From Halonatronum saccharophilum DSM 13868 (GTDB lineage Bacteria; Bacillota; Halanaerobiia; Halobacteroidales; Halobacteroidaceae): a stretch of DNA of 64,000 nt. Numbering within the stretch: the stretch's first letter is position 1; each line of letters starts with the position of its first letter. The stretch spans positions 146,013 to 210,012 of the forward strand of contig NZ_KI912094.1 of assembly GCF_000517025.1 (NCBI RefSeq), written 5' to 3'. Position numbers and translations under genes: made by a program. Under the pieces are notes generated by a model that worked only from the letters and a program-made list of their open reading frames with translations, was not told the DNA's origin and ran no database searches. Below, one piece after another: positions 35,880 to 46,201 of the stretch.

Positions 35880-35991
35880 CTTATCCTCTATCCCTACGAG
35901 TTTTTAAATAACAAAAAACTCTTCGTGGGCAGAGTTACTATTTATTTTTTAACTCGATGCTTTTTTCGCTGCCCTTATCCTCTATCCCTTA
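35880..35991. repeat. Dispersed hairpin repeat B, copy 2, with 16-bp direct repeats
   Basis: It contains CCTACGAGTTTTT/AAAAACTCTTCGTGGG and GGGCAGAGTT...CGCTGCCC hairpins. An exact 16-bp direct repeat CTTATCCTCTATCCCT flanks them at 35880-35895 and 35974-35989. Related to 601-735; both copies begin at a minus-strand stop codon. Confidence 0.65.
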
Positions 35992-37553
35992 ATTCTCAAC
36001 CTCTCCTGTTAAAAACTCCGAAATATTAAGAGGCGCAGTATCTAAGGTTCCTGTTAATTTATTATCAAAGAACATAAGGCTAAAGTTATACTTGAAATTG
36101 CCCATCTCCCTAAACTCTAAATTAAAGGTGTTTTCTCCACTCCATTCACCCTTTGCTGCCACTACATCAACATTTAAATCATGAAGATAAGCTCTATACT
36201 CAGTAGTTATTTCTGTCTTCCGATAGATTCCATCTAGGCCAATTTCAATAACATCATCAGGAATCCACGGAATCACATCATCATCGATTGATGGGCCTAT
36301 CAGTCTCAAGTATGCCGTACTTTCATCCTCAAAATCCAACCTTATACCCTCAATCCCTAAATCATTGAGCTCTAGCCTATAAAAATTACCAGAAATTTGA
36401 GCTGCTTTTTGAGGTAAAGATATTACTTCTTGGGGCTGAGGATTCTTTATATCATTAATTCTCTCTTCTAACTCTCTGCTAGCTTGAAGGTTTTCCTCTA
36501 TTGCTTGATCATCTTTAACAGCATTTCTGATATGAGATAAAAGAGTATATACACGATTATATACACGATTATATTCATTATATTTACCACTGGTTACTAT
36601 AACCATATCTGACTCAGGAATAACCATAATATTCTGTTCTCCCATCCCACTAGCATAATAACCATATTCTGTAGCCCACCATTGATATCCATAACCTGGT
36701 GCCGCCCATCCTTCAGCATAGGTATGTTTCTTGGTAGATCTACTGACCCAAGATTCTGGTACTACCTCTTCACCTTCCCAATAACCCTTATTTAAGAAAA
36801 GGTACCCAAACTTAGCCATATCCCTAGGCTTCAAATAAGCTCCTGCTGCTCCTCCATAATAGTTGTTATCATCCTTTAAGTTATCTGAGGAACATAATCA
36901 ATCTCCATTGGCTCGAAGAGGTATTCATTAGCAAAGTCAATTACTGTCATATCAGTAATTTCATTTAAAATAACAGCTAAAAGGTCACTACTACCATTAT
37001 CATAAACAAAGCTTTCTCCTGGTTGGTTAATCAAAGGGCGTTTAATAATCCGCTCTGGCAGTGTTGCTTCTGAAATATTCCAATAAGGTTCAATAGCATA
37101 ACCAGCCGTCATCGTCAATAGATTCTCTATAGTTATCTCTTTTTTACGAGGGTCCATATCATCACTATAATATTGAGGGAAGAAGTCGTATACTCTCTGG
37201 TCAACGCTCTCCAAATATCCCTCCTCTAAGGCAATCCCTATTAAGGACGATAAGACACTCTTAGTCGCTGAGTAGAGGTTTGCCGCATCTTCCTCTCTAT
37301 GGGGTGGATAGTAGACCTCTGTAACTATATGCCCATTTCTTATGACTAGAAGACTATTCAAATCTATGTCTTGTCGCTCAATATAATCCAAAGCTCCAAG
37401 CAAAGCCTCCGAATCCATCCCCTGCTCCTCTGGTGTCGAAGTCTTCCACTCCCATTCCTCCTCCACCGGACTACTACTCATAGCAAAGGTACTAGTGCTA
37501 CTAAGAACTAAGATTAAGATTAGAAAACTTAGAACAAGATATCTTTTCTTCAT
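35989..37553 (-). pseudogene. Serine hydrolase (class C beta-lactamase fold), broken by one frameshift
   Basis: Two adjacent reading frames make one protein. The first (37553-36876) has a signal peptide, then ATKSVLSSLIG with the SxxK nucleophile (about 93) and YDNGSSD for the YxN-type motif. The second resumes in another frame with NLKDDNNYYGGAAGAYLKPRDMAKFGYL and the expected C-terminal half (GYGYQWWATEYGYYASG). Restoring one missing base near 36889 rejoins the frames exactly (VP then SDNLKDD), so this is a single-base loss or a sequencing error. The family includes esterases, peptidases and beta-lactamases; the substrate is unknown. An extra C-terminal beta domain of about 150 residues is present. 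Confidence 0.85.
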
Positions 37554-37794
37554 TATTCCACTCTCCTCTTTTATTTTTAGACTACTACAGATGATTAATT
37601 TGATAATTTCTACTTAGAATAATTCGATTTCTTGTTATGGTTTAAATTTCTTTTTAGGTTTATGTGGTTATTCTATAATATTTTCCAAACTAATACAAGT
37701 GACTCCAGTCATGAATTTGGCTGTCAACTAAAACCTTAACAATCAAATCATTAGCTCTGACAACTTCTTCGACTAAACCTTTGACCTTTAATTT

Positions 37795-38739
37795 CTAAGA
37801 TTCTAAAACATACTCTACCTTATCCATCCTAGGATCATCTAGCTTCGGCCTCTTATCTGAATACCATCTATAAGCTCTCTCCAGACCTTCCTGCAAATTA
37901 ATCTGAGGAGTATATAACCCATCCTCGCCCAAACTCTCCACACTCAACAAATGAGTAATATCCCTAAAGGGGAAGAACTCTCTTGGATGCAAGCCTAGCT
38001 TATCATAGTCAATCCTCTTCACTTCCACCTCTTTACCTACTGCCTCTATTGCACTTTCAACGAGATATTCCCAGGTTACCTTCTGTGGATAACTCAAACT
38101 ATACCCTCTGCCCACTGCCTCACTAGAATATAGTGCACTCTCAAATAACTTCACCAAATCCTCAATATGTATAAAATGATTTATAGTATCTCTGGCTGGT
38201 ATCGGTATAGACAAGCCCTCCTCTATCCTATCAAAGAAGTACCCCTCTCTATAAAGATTATTCCCTTCCCCATAGATATAAGCAGGTCTGAAGATGGTTA
38301 CTGCTAAGCCTTCTTCTTCACATAATTTGAATAGATAATCCTCGGCTCTCATCTTATCCAAACCATAATTGCCCCAGTTAGGGTTGAATCCTCTTGGACT
38401 ATCATCGCTAATAACCCCTTCCTTCTCTTTATAGACTGTCATAGAGCTACAGAAGATATATCTCTTTAATTTATCCCTTTCTAAGACCGATGTTAATAAC
38501 CTAAGATCTTCTTTATTATAGGCTGTGATATCAAAGACCCCATCGTAGCTTCTCCCAGATAGGCCTTCTCTTAATGATTCTAGAGACCTTCTATCACCTT
38601 TTATATGGTCTCTAACTCCTTTATAATCGACCTCTCTTCTACCCCTTGTGAAGATATCGACTTGGTAACCCCTCTCTATTAGATGCATAGCCATTGCCCT
38701 ACTGACAAACTCTGTCCCACCCATCACTAAAATTTTCAT
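37795..38739 (-). CDS. NAD-dependent epimerase/dehydratase family protein
   Basis: 314 aa from the ATG at 38739 (AAGGAG site). Extended SDR fold: nucleotide motif VMGGTEFVSRAMAMHL, catalytic Y and K in YGLDKMRAE (about 146), FRPAYIYGEGN. GGTxFxG-type starts are typical of the RNA-binding/CSP41-like and sugar-epimerase branch of SDRs. The substrate is not evident, and neighbours give no pathway. Confidence 0.85.
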   Translation of the reverse strand: MKILVMGGTEFVSRAMAMHLIERGYQVDIFTRGRREVDYKGVRDHIKGDRRSLESLREGLSGRSYDGVFDITAYNKEDLRLLTSVLERDKLKRYIFCSSMTVYKEKEGVISDDSPRGFNPNWGNYGLDKMRAEDYLFKLCEEEGLAVTIFRPAYIYGEGNNLYREGYFFDRIEEGLSIPIPARDTINHFIHIEDLVKLFESALYSSEAVGRGYSLSYPQKVTWEYLVESAIEAVGKEVEVKRIDYDKLGLHPREFFPFRDITHLLSVESLGEDGLYTPQINLQEGLERAYRWYSDKRPKLDDPRMDKVEYVLES

Positions 38740-38774
38740 TATTAGCAACTCCTTTGTTTTAGGTTTATATGACT

Positions 38775-38996
38775 GTAACTATATAGTAATAAAGTGTAGC
38801 TTTATTACTAACTATGAGCTGTGAGCCGTGTGCTATGAGCTAAAAACATGAAAATCTTTATGGATCTTAAATTCATTCCGGATTTTAATTGTAGGTGTGA
38901 TTTACTGTAAGTTTTTAAAGATTTTGAACTAGCTAATGGCTCAAAGCTCAAAGAACATAGCTAGTGGCACGATAGTGCCACTATATTACTATTAAA
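38775..38996. repeat. Heptamer-armed palindromic element (GAGCTAT type)
   Basis: End AGTAATAAAGTGTAGCTTTATTACT; left arm GAGCTGT-GAGCCGT-GTGCTAT-GAGCTAA; right arm AGCTAAT-GGCTCAA-AGCTCAA-AGAACAT-AGCTAGT; end GGCACGATAGTGCCAC and TATATTACTATT. Same heptamer family as 27695-27888 but with a different loop. Confidence 0.85.
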
Positions 38997-38998
38997 TT

Positions 38999-39676
38999 TT
39001 ACATCTGCACCAAAACCAATATACTCACAATAAAATTATGAAGCGAGTGACTTATTATACAGGCCCAAAGAGAATCTGTCTTCTTATACACATATGCCTG
39101 CAAAAGACCGATAACAAATAGATATAAAGAGGCGAATAAGAAGTCTGCAATTCCACCCATACCTCTAACATACCAGATTGGAAAGTGTATAACGAGAAAT
39201 AGAAATGACGATATTATCATAGCCCTTTTAAAAGAAATCATCTCCCACAACTTCCTTAATAAAAATCCTCGAAATACGATCTCCTCGGTAAATCCTGCTA
39301 GTAATACAACATTGAGCCACCCATGAATACCCAGATTAAAATCCACCATTAAAGTTCCTAGTATATTTATTCTAAGCAAAGTATAGAATAAAAAGAATAA
39401 ACTTAAAGATATAGCACCCATTAACCCTTCTTTAACATTTTCCTTCAGCCTTAAATAAGATAATGGCCTGACCTTATCATAAAGCTTAAGGTATAAGAAG
39501 ACTGGCAAAATCCACACTAAGACCTTAATTATTGCCTTTGAAAGGGTATGAACATACTCTGGATAATTAGCCTGTATATATGTAGCCACTCCAATTTCGT
39601 AAATCGACCAGGTTATAAAGAATACTATTATATAAGATGCTAAATTTCTAATATTATTATCTATTCTACTTTTCAT
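38999..39676 (-). CDS. CPBP family intramembrane metalloprotease
   Basis: 225 aa, six to seven membrane helices. The Abi/CPBP motifs are in place: EEIVFRG (motif 1, about 132), FLVIHF (motif 2) and HSLHNF (motif 3), which together form the metal site inside the membrane. Some relatives process CAAX proteins or protect against bacteriocins; no target can be named here. The coding end abuts a heptamer-armed element. Confidence 0.88.
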   Translation of the reverse strand: MKSRIDNNIRNLASYIIVFFITWSIYEIGVATYIQANYPEYVHTLSKAIIKVLVWILPVFLYLKLYDKVRPLSYLRLKENVKEGLMGAISLSLFFLFYTLLRINILGTLMVDFNLGIHGWLNVVLLAGFTEEIVFRGFLLRKLWEMISFKRAMIISSFLFLVIHFPIWYVRGMGGIADFLFASLYLFVIGLLQAYVYKKTDSLWACIISHSLHNFIVSILVLVQM

Positions 39677-39890
39677 TAAGATTCCTCCTTTCTCTTAATT
39701 CTCTTCAATAAGCTTTCTTAACTCCTTCTCTATCTGAAACGCCCTACTTATATCAGCTAACCAAGTTAAGTCTTGATTAAATCTTTTATGATTATATCTA
39801 ACCCTAATCGGATCTTATCAAATCTAATCTGCGTATAGATTTAGCCTTTGAACTTTATTTTTTAAGCCTTTAATATCTAGGAATCACCTC
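39677..39890. other. Intergenic region with AATCTGCG-type repeat fragment
   Basis: CCTAATCGGATCTTATC and AAATCTAATCTGCGTATAG (about 39797-39835) resemble the fragments near 1350 and 24650. No terminator or promoter could be assigned. Confidence 0.4.
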
Positions 39891-40613
39891 TCATAATCTC
39901 ATATCCTCTACAACTAAATGCTTTTTAAAATTTAATGATAATGCTAATTCATGAGACCTTAGATTCTTTTCAGTGTGCCTATATAAACTTATTCTTTGAT
40001 TATTTATACCCCAATTGGATAGTTTCGAGACTAAAGCCTTTCCTATAGACTGACGCCGATAATCTGGATGAACAACAACTCCAATATCACCTATCTTTTC
40101 TCCCCAAAGCCAAAAACTTGCCACACCAACTAGCTTATGATTATCAAAACAACCATATACAATAGGATCATCAAGGCTGACTAAACCCTCATCTAAATCT
40201 CTTTTAGAGCATTCACTCTTAAACACTTTGAATTCTTTATCATAACTCTTATCTAATTTAGATATTATATATTTCTCTCCAAGAAAAGACCCCTTATAAT
40301 CACTTGGGTTTAAGAATAGATAAACTGTTCTATCTTCTACTCTATGCTTATCTAATCCCATCATACTTTTTAGTTGATTGATATCTACCCTCGAAACAAT
40401 TCCAGACTGATCTATTCTCTCTACAAGATTATCATATAAAGATGGAGGTGTAATAATTAATGAATTCAACTTCATCTGATAGATTGAAATCTTTTTATCC
40501 TTTTCATATTCTTTCTTTGTAATTATTTCGACATCTTTCAAATTAAATGGAACATCTATTATTTTACTCATCTCTCTTTGAACCCTTCTTTCAAAGGGTG
40601 TTAGTTTATACAT
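39891..40613 (-). CDS. GNAT family N-acetyltransferase
   Basis: 240 aa. The C-terminal half (about 130-240) is a GNAT domain with acetyl-CoA-binding VVVHPDYRRQSIGKALVSKL (split by Val/Gly residues typical of the loop). The N-terminal 120 residues contain KSMMGLDKHRVEDR-like sequence that I do not recognise. Substrate unknown. It lies 82 bp after the methyltransferase gene and may share its transcript. Confidence 0.78.
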   Translation of the reverse strand: MYKLTPFERRVQREMSKIIDVPFNLKDVEIITKKEYEKDKKISIYQMKLNSLIITPPSLYDNLVERIDQSGIVSRVDINQLKSMMGLDKHRVEDRTVYLFLNPSDYKGSFLGEKYIISKLDKSYDKEFKVFKSECSKRDLDEGLVSLDDPIVYGCFDNHKLVGVASFWLWGEKIGDIGVVVHPDYRRQSIGKALVSKLSNWGINNQRISLYRHTEKNLRSHELALSLNFKKHLVVEDMRL

Positions 40614-40695
40614 TTGGCATCATCCTCTCAATAAACTTTATCTATTCGCTGACTGGTGATAGTAACCTAAAGCTAAAATCTTTAACAAAATCATC

Positions 40696-41439
40696 CTACT
40701 TATTTACAACCCAAAACATACATTCTCCTGAAAGCTCCTTCACCTTATCCTTCTCATCAAAGAGGTCACTCCTATAAAAATCTTCTACCAACTCAAACCC
40801 AGCCTTAGCTAAGCTCTCTAATACCTCTTCTCTATCAGGTATATGAATAAAAATCTCACCTTTTTCATTCTTAGAGGTGGTTATCCTATCACCGTACTCA
40901 TATAAGCGCTTATCTTGCTCTCCTCTTTCCCACCTTTCTTTCTCTTTCTTCCAAAATTCTCTGTACTCTTCTCCCATATCTCTATCATATGTAGTAAATA
41001 TAAAGATTCCATCATCTTTTAGTACTCTTCTTATCTCTTCTAAAACCTTAACTCTACCTTCTCTACTAGGAATTTGCGTTATCCCATTAAAGGAGAATAG
41101 AGCATAATCAAATGAATTATCATCAAAGTCTAAATTTAATACATTACCCACTGTGAAGTTTAGTCCATATCCTTTCTCCTTATCTATCTTTTTGGCAGCC
41201 CTTATCATATCCTTGTTCAGGTCCAAACCTACTATATCCTTATACCCTTTCTGGTATAATCCAAAGGTAGTTCTCCCTGCTCCACAGCCAATATCCAAGA
41301 TAGATTTATCCTTATCGAAGTATTTATCAAGTACATACTCTTCAGATTTCCATAGCCCCACCCCATCTACAGCATCACTATAATTAGAGATTGCTCCTTT
41401 ATATGATCTTTCAACAAATTTAATATCAACTTTTTTCAT
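40696..41439 (-). CDS. Class I SAM-dependent methyltransferase
   Basis: 247 aa. Motif I ILDIGCGAGRTTFGL (about 46), then GLDLNKDMI, YALFSFNGITQIP and LKDDGIFIFTTYDRD follow the Rossmann methyltransferase order. The substrate is unknown. It and the downstream GNAT gene are on the same strand with a short gap. Confidence 0.88.
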   Translation of the reverse strand: MKKVDIKFVERSYKGAISNYSDAVDGVGLWKSEEYVLDKYFDKDKSILDIGCGAGRTTFGLYQKGYKDIVGLDLNKDMIRAAKKIDKEKGYGLNFTVGNVLNLDFDDNSFDYALFSFNGITQIPSREGRVKVLEEIRRVLKDDGIFIFTTYDRDMGEEYREFWKKEKERWERGEQDKRLYEYGDRITTSKNEKGEIFIHIPDREEVLESLAKAGFELVEDFYRSDLFDEKDKVKELSGECMFWVVNK

Positions 41440-41658
41440 AACTATCTCCTTTCTATAAATAAAATTTTTAAAGCTCTCCTATCCTGATTTGCTCATTCAA
41501 TATTATTGGCCCTCTATACTACTTTAGCTAAGCTATAAACTACCTTATTACTTAGATAAGGTACATCCCTAAAATAAAAGATAATGTCCCAAAGATAATA
41601 AATTTACCCCCAATGATATTCTAAGCTCCTTTTTAAATTCATTTAATTATCTCATCTC
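41440..41658. other. Intergenic region, no feature recognised
   Basis: AT-rich 219 bp between the S41 protease and the methyltransferase. No repeat element, T-tailed hairpin or consensus promoter was seen. Confidence 0.4.
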
Positions 41659-43557
41659 TTAACGATTATCAATCAACTCCAATACTTTAGTTAAAACTTG
41701 ATCTTCTACTTGCGTCTCCTTTATCCTATCAACTTCAACCTCAACATCTGGAAGTACTCCTCTACCATCATCATAACCTGATGGCCTAATAAAATGTTTA
41801 TATGATACTGTAAACTCCAACCCTGAATTTGGCAAACTACTTCTAAGTAAATCTCCATAAGCAGACGCTACCCCACCTGTCTCTTGTCCAACTAAGACAC
41901 CTGTTCCAAAATCCTTCACCACAGCTGCAAGATCAGAGGCGGCTGAATAACTTCCATGCCCAATTAAAAAATAAACCTCTCCATTAAATCTTAAATCATT
42001 ATCCTCAGGTTCTATTAATTCCTTTTTGACACTTATTACTCTATCTTCACCTGCTCTAGCTACATCACTTAACCCAGCCCCACCCAATTCTACTGCATAA
42101 TCAGATAATTTGGTAAGAATTTCACTATATATAAGATAAGGGGTATCAGTTATATACTCATATAAGTGCCTAGCTAATCTATCACTTCCACCTCCATTAT
42201 TACGCAAATCGATAATTAAGTAATCTGTTTCATTGGCCCTTATCTCTTGAAAGAACCTTCTCATCTCTCTCTTATAACTACTAAAATCTTCATTAAAAGT
42301 ATTGATAACATTTTCATCAAAAGTATTAACTGTTAGCAAAGCTATCCTTTCTTGTGGGAAATCTAAACTCCAAAGTAGTTCATCTCTATTATTTTGAGAT
42401 TTAAATTGCTTATCCAAATAATCACCATGACTAATACTTTTTAACCTGGCTTCTTTAACTCTTTCTTCTTCCGTCTTATATTCAACTATAAACTCCTCTG
42501 ACTCCCCATATAGAAGCCAAAAATATATTGGGAAATGTCTCTCAGCCCTTCTATAGCTCCAATGGTTTAATTGACTACTAATTAATCCATTTATATCTTC
42601 AGATATATTCCTTCCATCAACTCCATTAATGGAAATTACTCTAGAACCACTTGGTATCCCTTTATTACCAAAATCATCTAATATAACCATCCCTTCATTA
42701 TCGAAGACGACTTTAAGAGGAACTAGATTGCTAAAACTATAACTTTGAAATGTTTGATTAATTGGTAATTCAGTATGAGAGTCCCTTACACCAGCTGTAA
42801 AACTAGCTAGTAAGGTATATAATTCTAATTTTGTCCAGTGGAATTTTGAATTTAATATATCTATTATTTGCTCAAACTCTCTTTTTGTCTCTTCTTTATC
42901 TCTTTTAAAGTATATATTAGGATGGATCCCTTCTAATCTCTCCCACAAATATTCTGCATCACTTATGGCTTCTTGACTAGTCAATATTTCTTTAGCAATA
43001 CCCTCTTGGAATCTATTTTCATCTAATTCATAACCTTTCTCTTTGAAATCAAAGAGTTTAAAAGAATTAATCATCTCTTTGGCTATCCCTAGATTATCAT
43101 GGTATACTCCTTCGTCAGATACAAAAATCAAATCAAATCTAAAGCCTTCCTTATATATTATAAAATTAACTAATTTCATCGAATACTCTGGATATGATAT
43201 CATTAGTTCATAACCCTCATTTCCATCTAATTCAACTCTATCTACAGATTTTAGATTATCTACTAACCGGTCTATAATTTCAGAGACTTCTCGATTCAGT
43301 GCCCTCATAGATCCCATTGGACTTTGATAAATTTCAAAGCCAATCTGATAATCAACCATAGGAGCAAAGCCAACATTATTATTTAGTTCTGCTTTTCCCC
43401 ATTTTGCTGGATACTTGATACTATAGTAGTCATTCGAGTAAGATTCCCAAACCAAACCACTTGGTAACTTAAGATTATTCTCCTCCATCAAACCACCTCT
43501 ACAACCAACTAATACTGATAACAATAGTAATAATATTAAACACTTATATTTTTTCAT
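41659..43557 (-). CDS. S41 family peptidase, lipoprotein
   Basis: 632 aa. Signal peptide with lipobox LLVGC-like VLVGC (Cys at about 19). Residues about 30-170 form an N-terminal domain of unknown type, and the S41 (tail-specific protease-like) domain lies in the C-terminal half: LIIDLRNNGGGSDRLARHL (about 443), nucleophile Ser in GHGSYSAASDLAAVV (about 535), and GQETGGVASAYGD. A PDZ-like stretch (RVISINGVDGRNI) precedes it. Likely a surface peptidase; substrate unknown. Transcribed alone. Confidence 0.88.
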   Translation of the reverse strand: MKKYKCLILLLLLSVLVGCRGGLMEENNLKLPSGLVWESYSNDYYSIKYPAKWGKAELNNNVGFAPMVDYQIGFEIYQSPMGSMRALNREVSEIIDRLVDNLKSVDRVELDGNEGYELMISYPEYSMKLVNFIIYKEGFRFDLIFVSDEGVYHDNLGIAKEMINSFKLFDFKEKGYELDENRFQEGIAKEILTSQEAISDAEYLWERLEGIHPNIYFKRDKEETKREFEQIIDILNSKFHWTKLELYTLLASFTAGVRDSHTELPINQTFQSYSFSNLVPLKVVFDNEGMVILDDFGNKGIPSGSRVISINGVDGRNISEDINGLISSQLNHWSYRRAERHFPIYFWLLYGESEEFIVEYKTEEERVKEARLKSISHGDYLDKQFKSQNNRDELLWSLDFPQERIALLTVNTFDENVINTFNEDFSSYKREMRRFFQEIRANETDYLIIDLRNNGGGSDRLARHLYEYITDTPYLIYSEILTKLSDYAVELGGAGLSDVARAGEDRVISVKKELIEPEDNDLRFNGEVYFLIGHGSYSAASDLAAVVKDFGTGVLVGQETGGVASAYGDLLRSSLPNSGLEFTVSYKHFIRPSGYDDGRGVLPDVEVEVDRIKETQVEDQVLTKVLELIDNR

Positions 43558-43683
43558 AAATAAAAAAACCCCCCTCTAAAGAATTATAACTCTTAATGTT
43601 ATATTATGGAATACAACATTAAGTAATAAAGATTAACTTCTGGATATATAATGATAAACCTCCAAAAATAACAATATTAATAT

Positions 43684-43720
43684 AAAAAGAGAGATCAGGG
43701 CCAACACCCTCCTCTCTCTT
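43684..43720 (-). terminator. Terminator after GNAT gene 43731-44354
   Basis: Stem AGAGAG/CTCTCT with inner AGGGtgttggCCCT, then TTTTTATA on the minus strand. It contains one GGGCCAAC octamer. Confidence 0.8.
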
Positions 43721-43730
43721 ACACTCTTTG

Positions 43731-44354
43731 CTACTTGTTCTCTCTAAACATATGATAGATGCTAATATCTTTACCCTTTCCTTCTTTAATTACTTTATAT
43801 CCAAAATGTTCATAGATAAGCTTGTTCTTCTTATCGGCAAATAGGTAAACACCTGATACCTCAGGGTTACTTTCAGTAATTTGATGAATTTCATCTAAAA
43901 GCTTTCTTCCTATACCTTGGCCCTGATAATTAGGGTCTACACCTATCACCTCTAAAGTATAATAGGGCTTCTTCAAACTCTTTGGTGGTATAACGTGCTT
44001 TATGATTGAAAAAGATTTTTTAAGGTTAATTTTAATAATTATAGAGAAGAAGAATTTGATAGCTTCAGGAAATAAAATCTTCACCTTCTGAGCTAAAGAA
44101 GATTTTAAGCCTCTCTTTAAAATAGCAACTCCAACTATAGTGTCATCCTTTATAGCCAAAAGAATATCTTCTCCTACTTCTAAAGCCAATCTCAATTTTA
44201 ATAACCCACCACGATAATAGACTTCTTTCACACCCTCTTTGGAAAATTCATGAATATATCTACTAATCCCTTCCTGCTCAAAGGCATCTGTTATAAGCTT
44301 AGCAACTTCTTCTAATGCGCTTTCATCTGCCTTAATGATCTTTATATCCTCCAT
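43731..44354 (-). CDS. GNAT family N-acetyltransferase
   Basis: 207 aa with acetyl-CoA motif VDPNYQGQGIGRKLLDEI (about 136) and a C-terminal LIYEHFGYKVI element. Central region HVIPPKSLKKPYYTLEVIGV fits broad GNAT families. Substrate unknown. It has its own terminator and no operon partner. Confidence 0.82.
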   Translation of the reverse strand: MEDIKIIKADESALEEVAKLITDAFEQEGISRYIHEFSKEGVKEVYYRGGLLKLRLALEVGEDILLAIKDDTIVGVAILKRGLKSSLAQKVKILFPEAIKFFFSIIIKINLKKSFSIIKHVIPPKSLKKPYYTLEVIGVDPNYQGQGIGRKLLDEIHQITESNPEVSGVYLFADKKNKLIYEHFGYKVIKEGKGKDISIYHMFRENK

Positions 44355-44565
44355 AAACGACCTCCTAATTTCATATACTGATCACTGATTTATCCTCATA
44401 GTTATCTAAGGTTGTTACACTAATCACTAGTGTAGTCCTTATTTAATACTAAAAAATAACTATTTCCAACAATACCAAATAATTTTAAATATAGATATTA
44501 AATTCTAGATATCTGAGTATATACCTCTAAAATCAATAAAACAATATTATAATTACCACAAAAAA

Positions 44566-44604
44566 TAAAGAGGTGGGCATATTATATGCCCACCTCTTTA
44601 TTTG
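44566..44604 (-). terminator. Terminator overlapping the znuB stop
   Basis: Stem AATAAAGAGGTGGGCATAT/ATATGCCCACCTCTTTATT, then TTTTTTGTGG on the minus strand. The final znuB codons form part of the stem. Confidence 0.92.
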
Positions 44605-45433
44605 AATATTTCCCTTTATTATCTCTCAATGCTCTCATTACAAACTTATAAGATATGGTCAAAATCAAGAAGATAACACTGACGATTATTATCGTTCCCC
44701 CCGGGGCCAAATCATAATAAAATGAAGTTATAAGACCTATATTTAAGGACAAGACACTAAATATAATACTCCAAAGGATCGTCTGCTTAAAGCTCTTGGC
44801 TATCTGCATACTGGTTGCTACTGGCAAGGTTATCAGAGAAGATACCAAAAGACCTCCAATAATCCTCATCGATAAAGATATAGTTATAGATATCAAGATT
44901 ATAAATAGAAGATTCAAAAAATAGACTGGAACCCCTGCTAACTTGGCATCCTCTTCATTAAAAGCTGTATAGAAAAAACCTTGATAGTAATAAGTTATTA
45001 CCCCAATAATAAATATCCCTAGAGGGATAACTATGCGAATATCCTCTCTAGTTACAAGGGATATACTACCAAATAAATAACTAAAAATCCCCGAATTATT
45101 ATTTCCCAAACTGATTAATATTGTAGCTATACCTAACCCAGCGGCAAGAATTATCGAGATAGAAAGCTCAGCATAGTCCTTGTAGTCCTTCCTGAGCTTC
45201 TCAATGCCTAAAGCAGAGAGAACTGAAAATAGCAAAGCTGTATAGATTGGATAAATTCCTACTAGCATACCAAAAGCCACACCTGCTAAGGCTATATGAG
45301 ATAAAGTATGTCCAATTAAAGACAACCTCTTTAAAACTAAGAAAACTCCTACCAAAGGACATATGACAGCTATAATATTCCCTACTAAGAAAGCCCTTTG
45401 CATAAAAGAGTAAGCGAATACCTCTAAAACCAT
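44582..45433 (-). CDS. znuB: Zinc ABC transporter permease ZnuB
   Basis: 283 aa from the ATG at 45433, 2 bp after the znuC stop, with a GGGGTGA site. ABC-3 family permease, about eight membrane helices, with conserved LSLIGHTLSHIALAGVAFG and GGLLVSSLITLPVATSM. It forms the membrane path for zinc (or manganese) import with ZnuC and ZnuA. Confidence 0.92.
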   Translation of the reverse strand: MVLEVFAYSFMQRAFLVGNIIAVICPLVGVFLVLKRLSLIGHTLSHIALAGVAFGMLVGIYPIYTALLFSVLSALGIEKLRKDYKDYAELSISIILAAGLGIATILISLGNNNSGIFSYLFGSISLVTREDIRIVIPLGIFIIGVITYYYQGFFYTAFNEEDAKLAGVPVYFLNLLFIILISITISLSMRIIGGLLVSSLITLPVATSMQIAKSFKQTILWSIIFSVLSLNIGLITSFYYDLAPGGTIIIVSVIFLILTISYKFVMRALRDNKGKYSNKEVGI

Positions 45434-45435
45434 AA

Positions 45436-46200
45436 TCAATTCACCCCCTTATGCTCATGCTTAGGCAAAACCATACTATTATTACCTTTTATCACATTCA
45501 AATAATCTAAATAATCAAATTCCTCAGCCCTATGAGTATATATCTTTTTATCAGCGAAACAGACTATCTTATCTGCTTTATTGGAAATCATATTAATATC
45601 ATGGGATATCATCACTATTGTCAGACCCAATCTTCTATTTAGACTAGCCAAAAGTTCATAAAAGGAGTCCTGCACCTTTGCATCTACCCCTACCAAAGGT
45701 TCATCTAAGAAGATAATCTCTACTTCATTGACCAGAGTTCTAGCAATAAAGACCCTCTGTTGTTGGCCCCCTGACAAATCTCCAATCAGCCTATCCTTAT
45801 AATCAATCATATCTACTAGTTCTAAAGCCTCATCCACCTTCTTATGGAGCCCTTTAGTTAAAAACTTAAAAAAGCCCATCCTAGAATAAAGGTTGGCCCC
45901 AACAATCTCTCCTACCGTTGCAGGAAAGCTTTCATTAAAACTTCTTACATTTTGTGAAACATAACCAATTCTTTTCCAATCTTTAAATCCTTTGATTGGT
46001 TTTCCTAAAATCTTAACCTCACCTGCTCTAGATTTTAAAGAACCTACAAGCAGTTTTAATAAAGTACTCTTTCCAGACCCATTAGGGCCAACAAAGGCGA
46101 CAAAGTCGCCCTCATTGATCTTTAAATCTATATTATCTAGTATAATCTTATCTTCATATTTAAAGGATAGATTCTTTACTCCAATTACTTCTTCTTCCAT
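45436..46200 (-). CDS. znuC: Zinc ABC transporter ATP-binding protein ZnuC
   Basis: 254 aa. Walker A GPNGSGKST (about 38), signature LSGGQQQRVFIARTL, Walker B IIFLDEPLVGVD and H-loop VMISHDINMI. It follows znuA directly (1-bp gap) and precedes znuB. Confidence 0.94.
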   Translation of the reverse strand: MEEEVIGVKNLSFKYEDKIILDNIDLKINEGDFVAFVGPNGSGKSTLLKLLVGSLKSRAGEVKILGKPIKGFKDWKRIGYVSQNVRSFNESFPATVGEIVGANLYSRMGFFKFLTKGLHKKVDEALELVDMIDYKDRLIGDLSGGQQQRVFIARTLVNEVEIIFLDEPLVGVDAKVQDSFYELLASLNRRLGLTIVMISHDINMISNKADKIVCFADKKIYTHRAEEFDYLDYLNVIKGNNSMVLPKHEHKGVN

Positions 46201-46201
46201 T

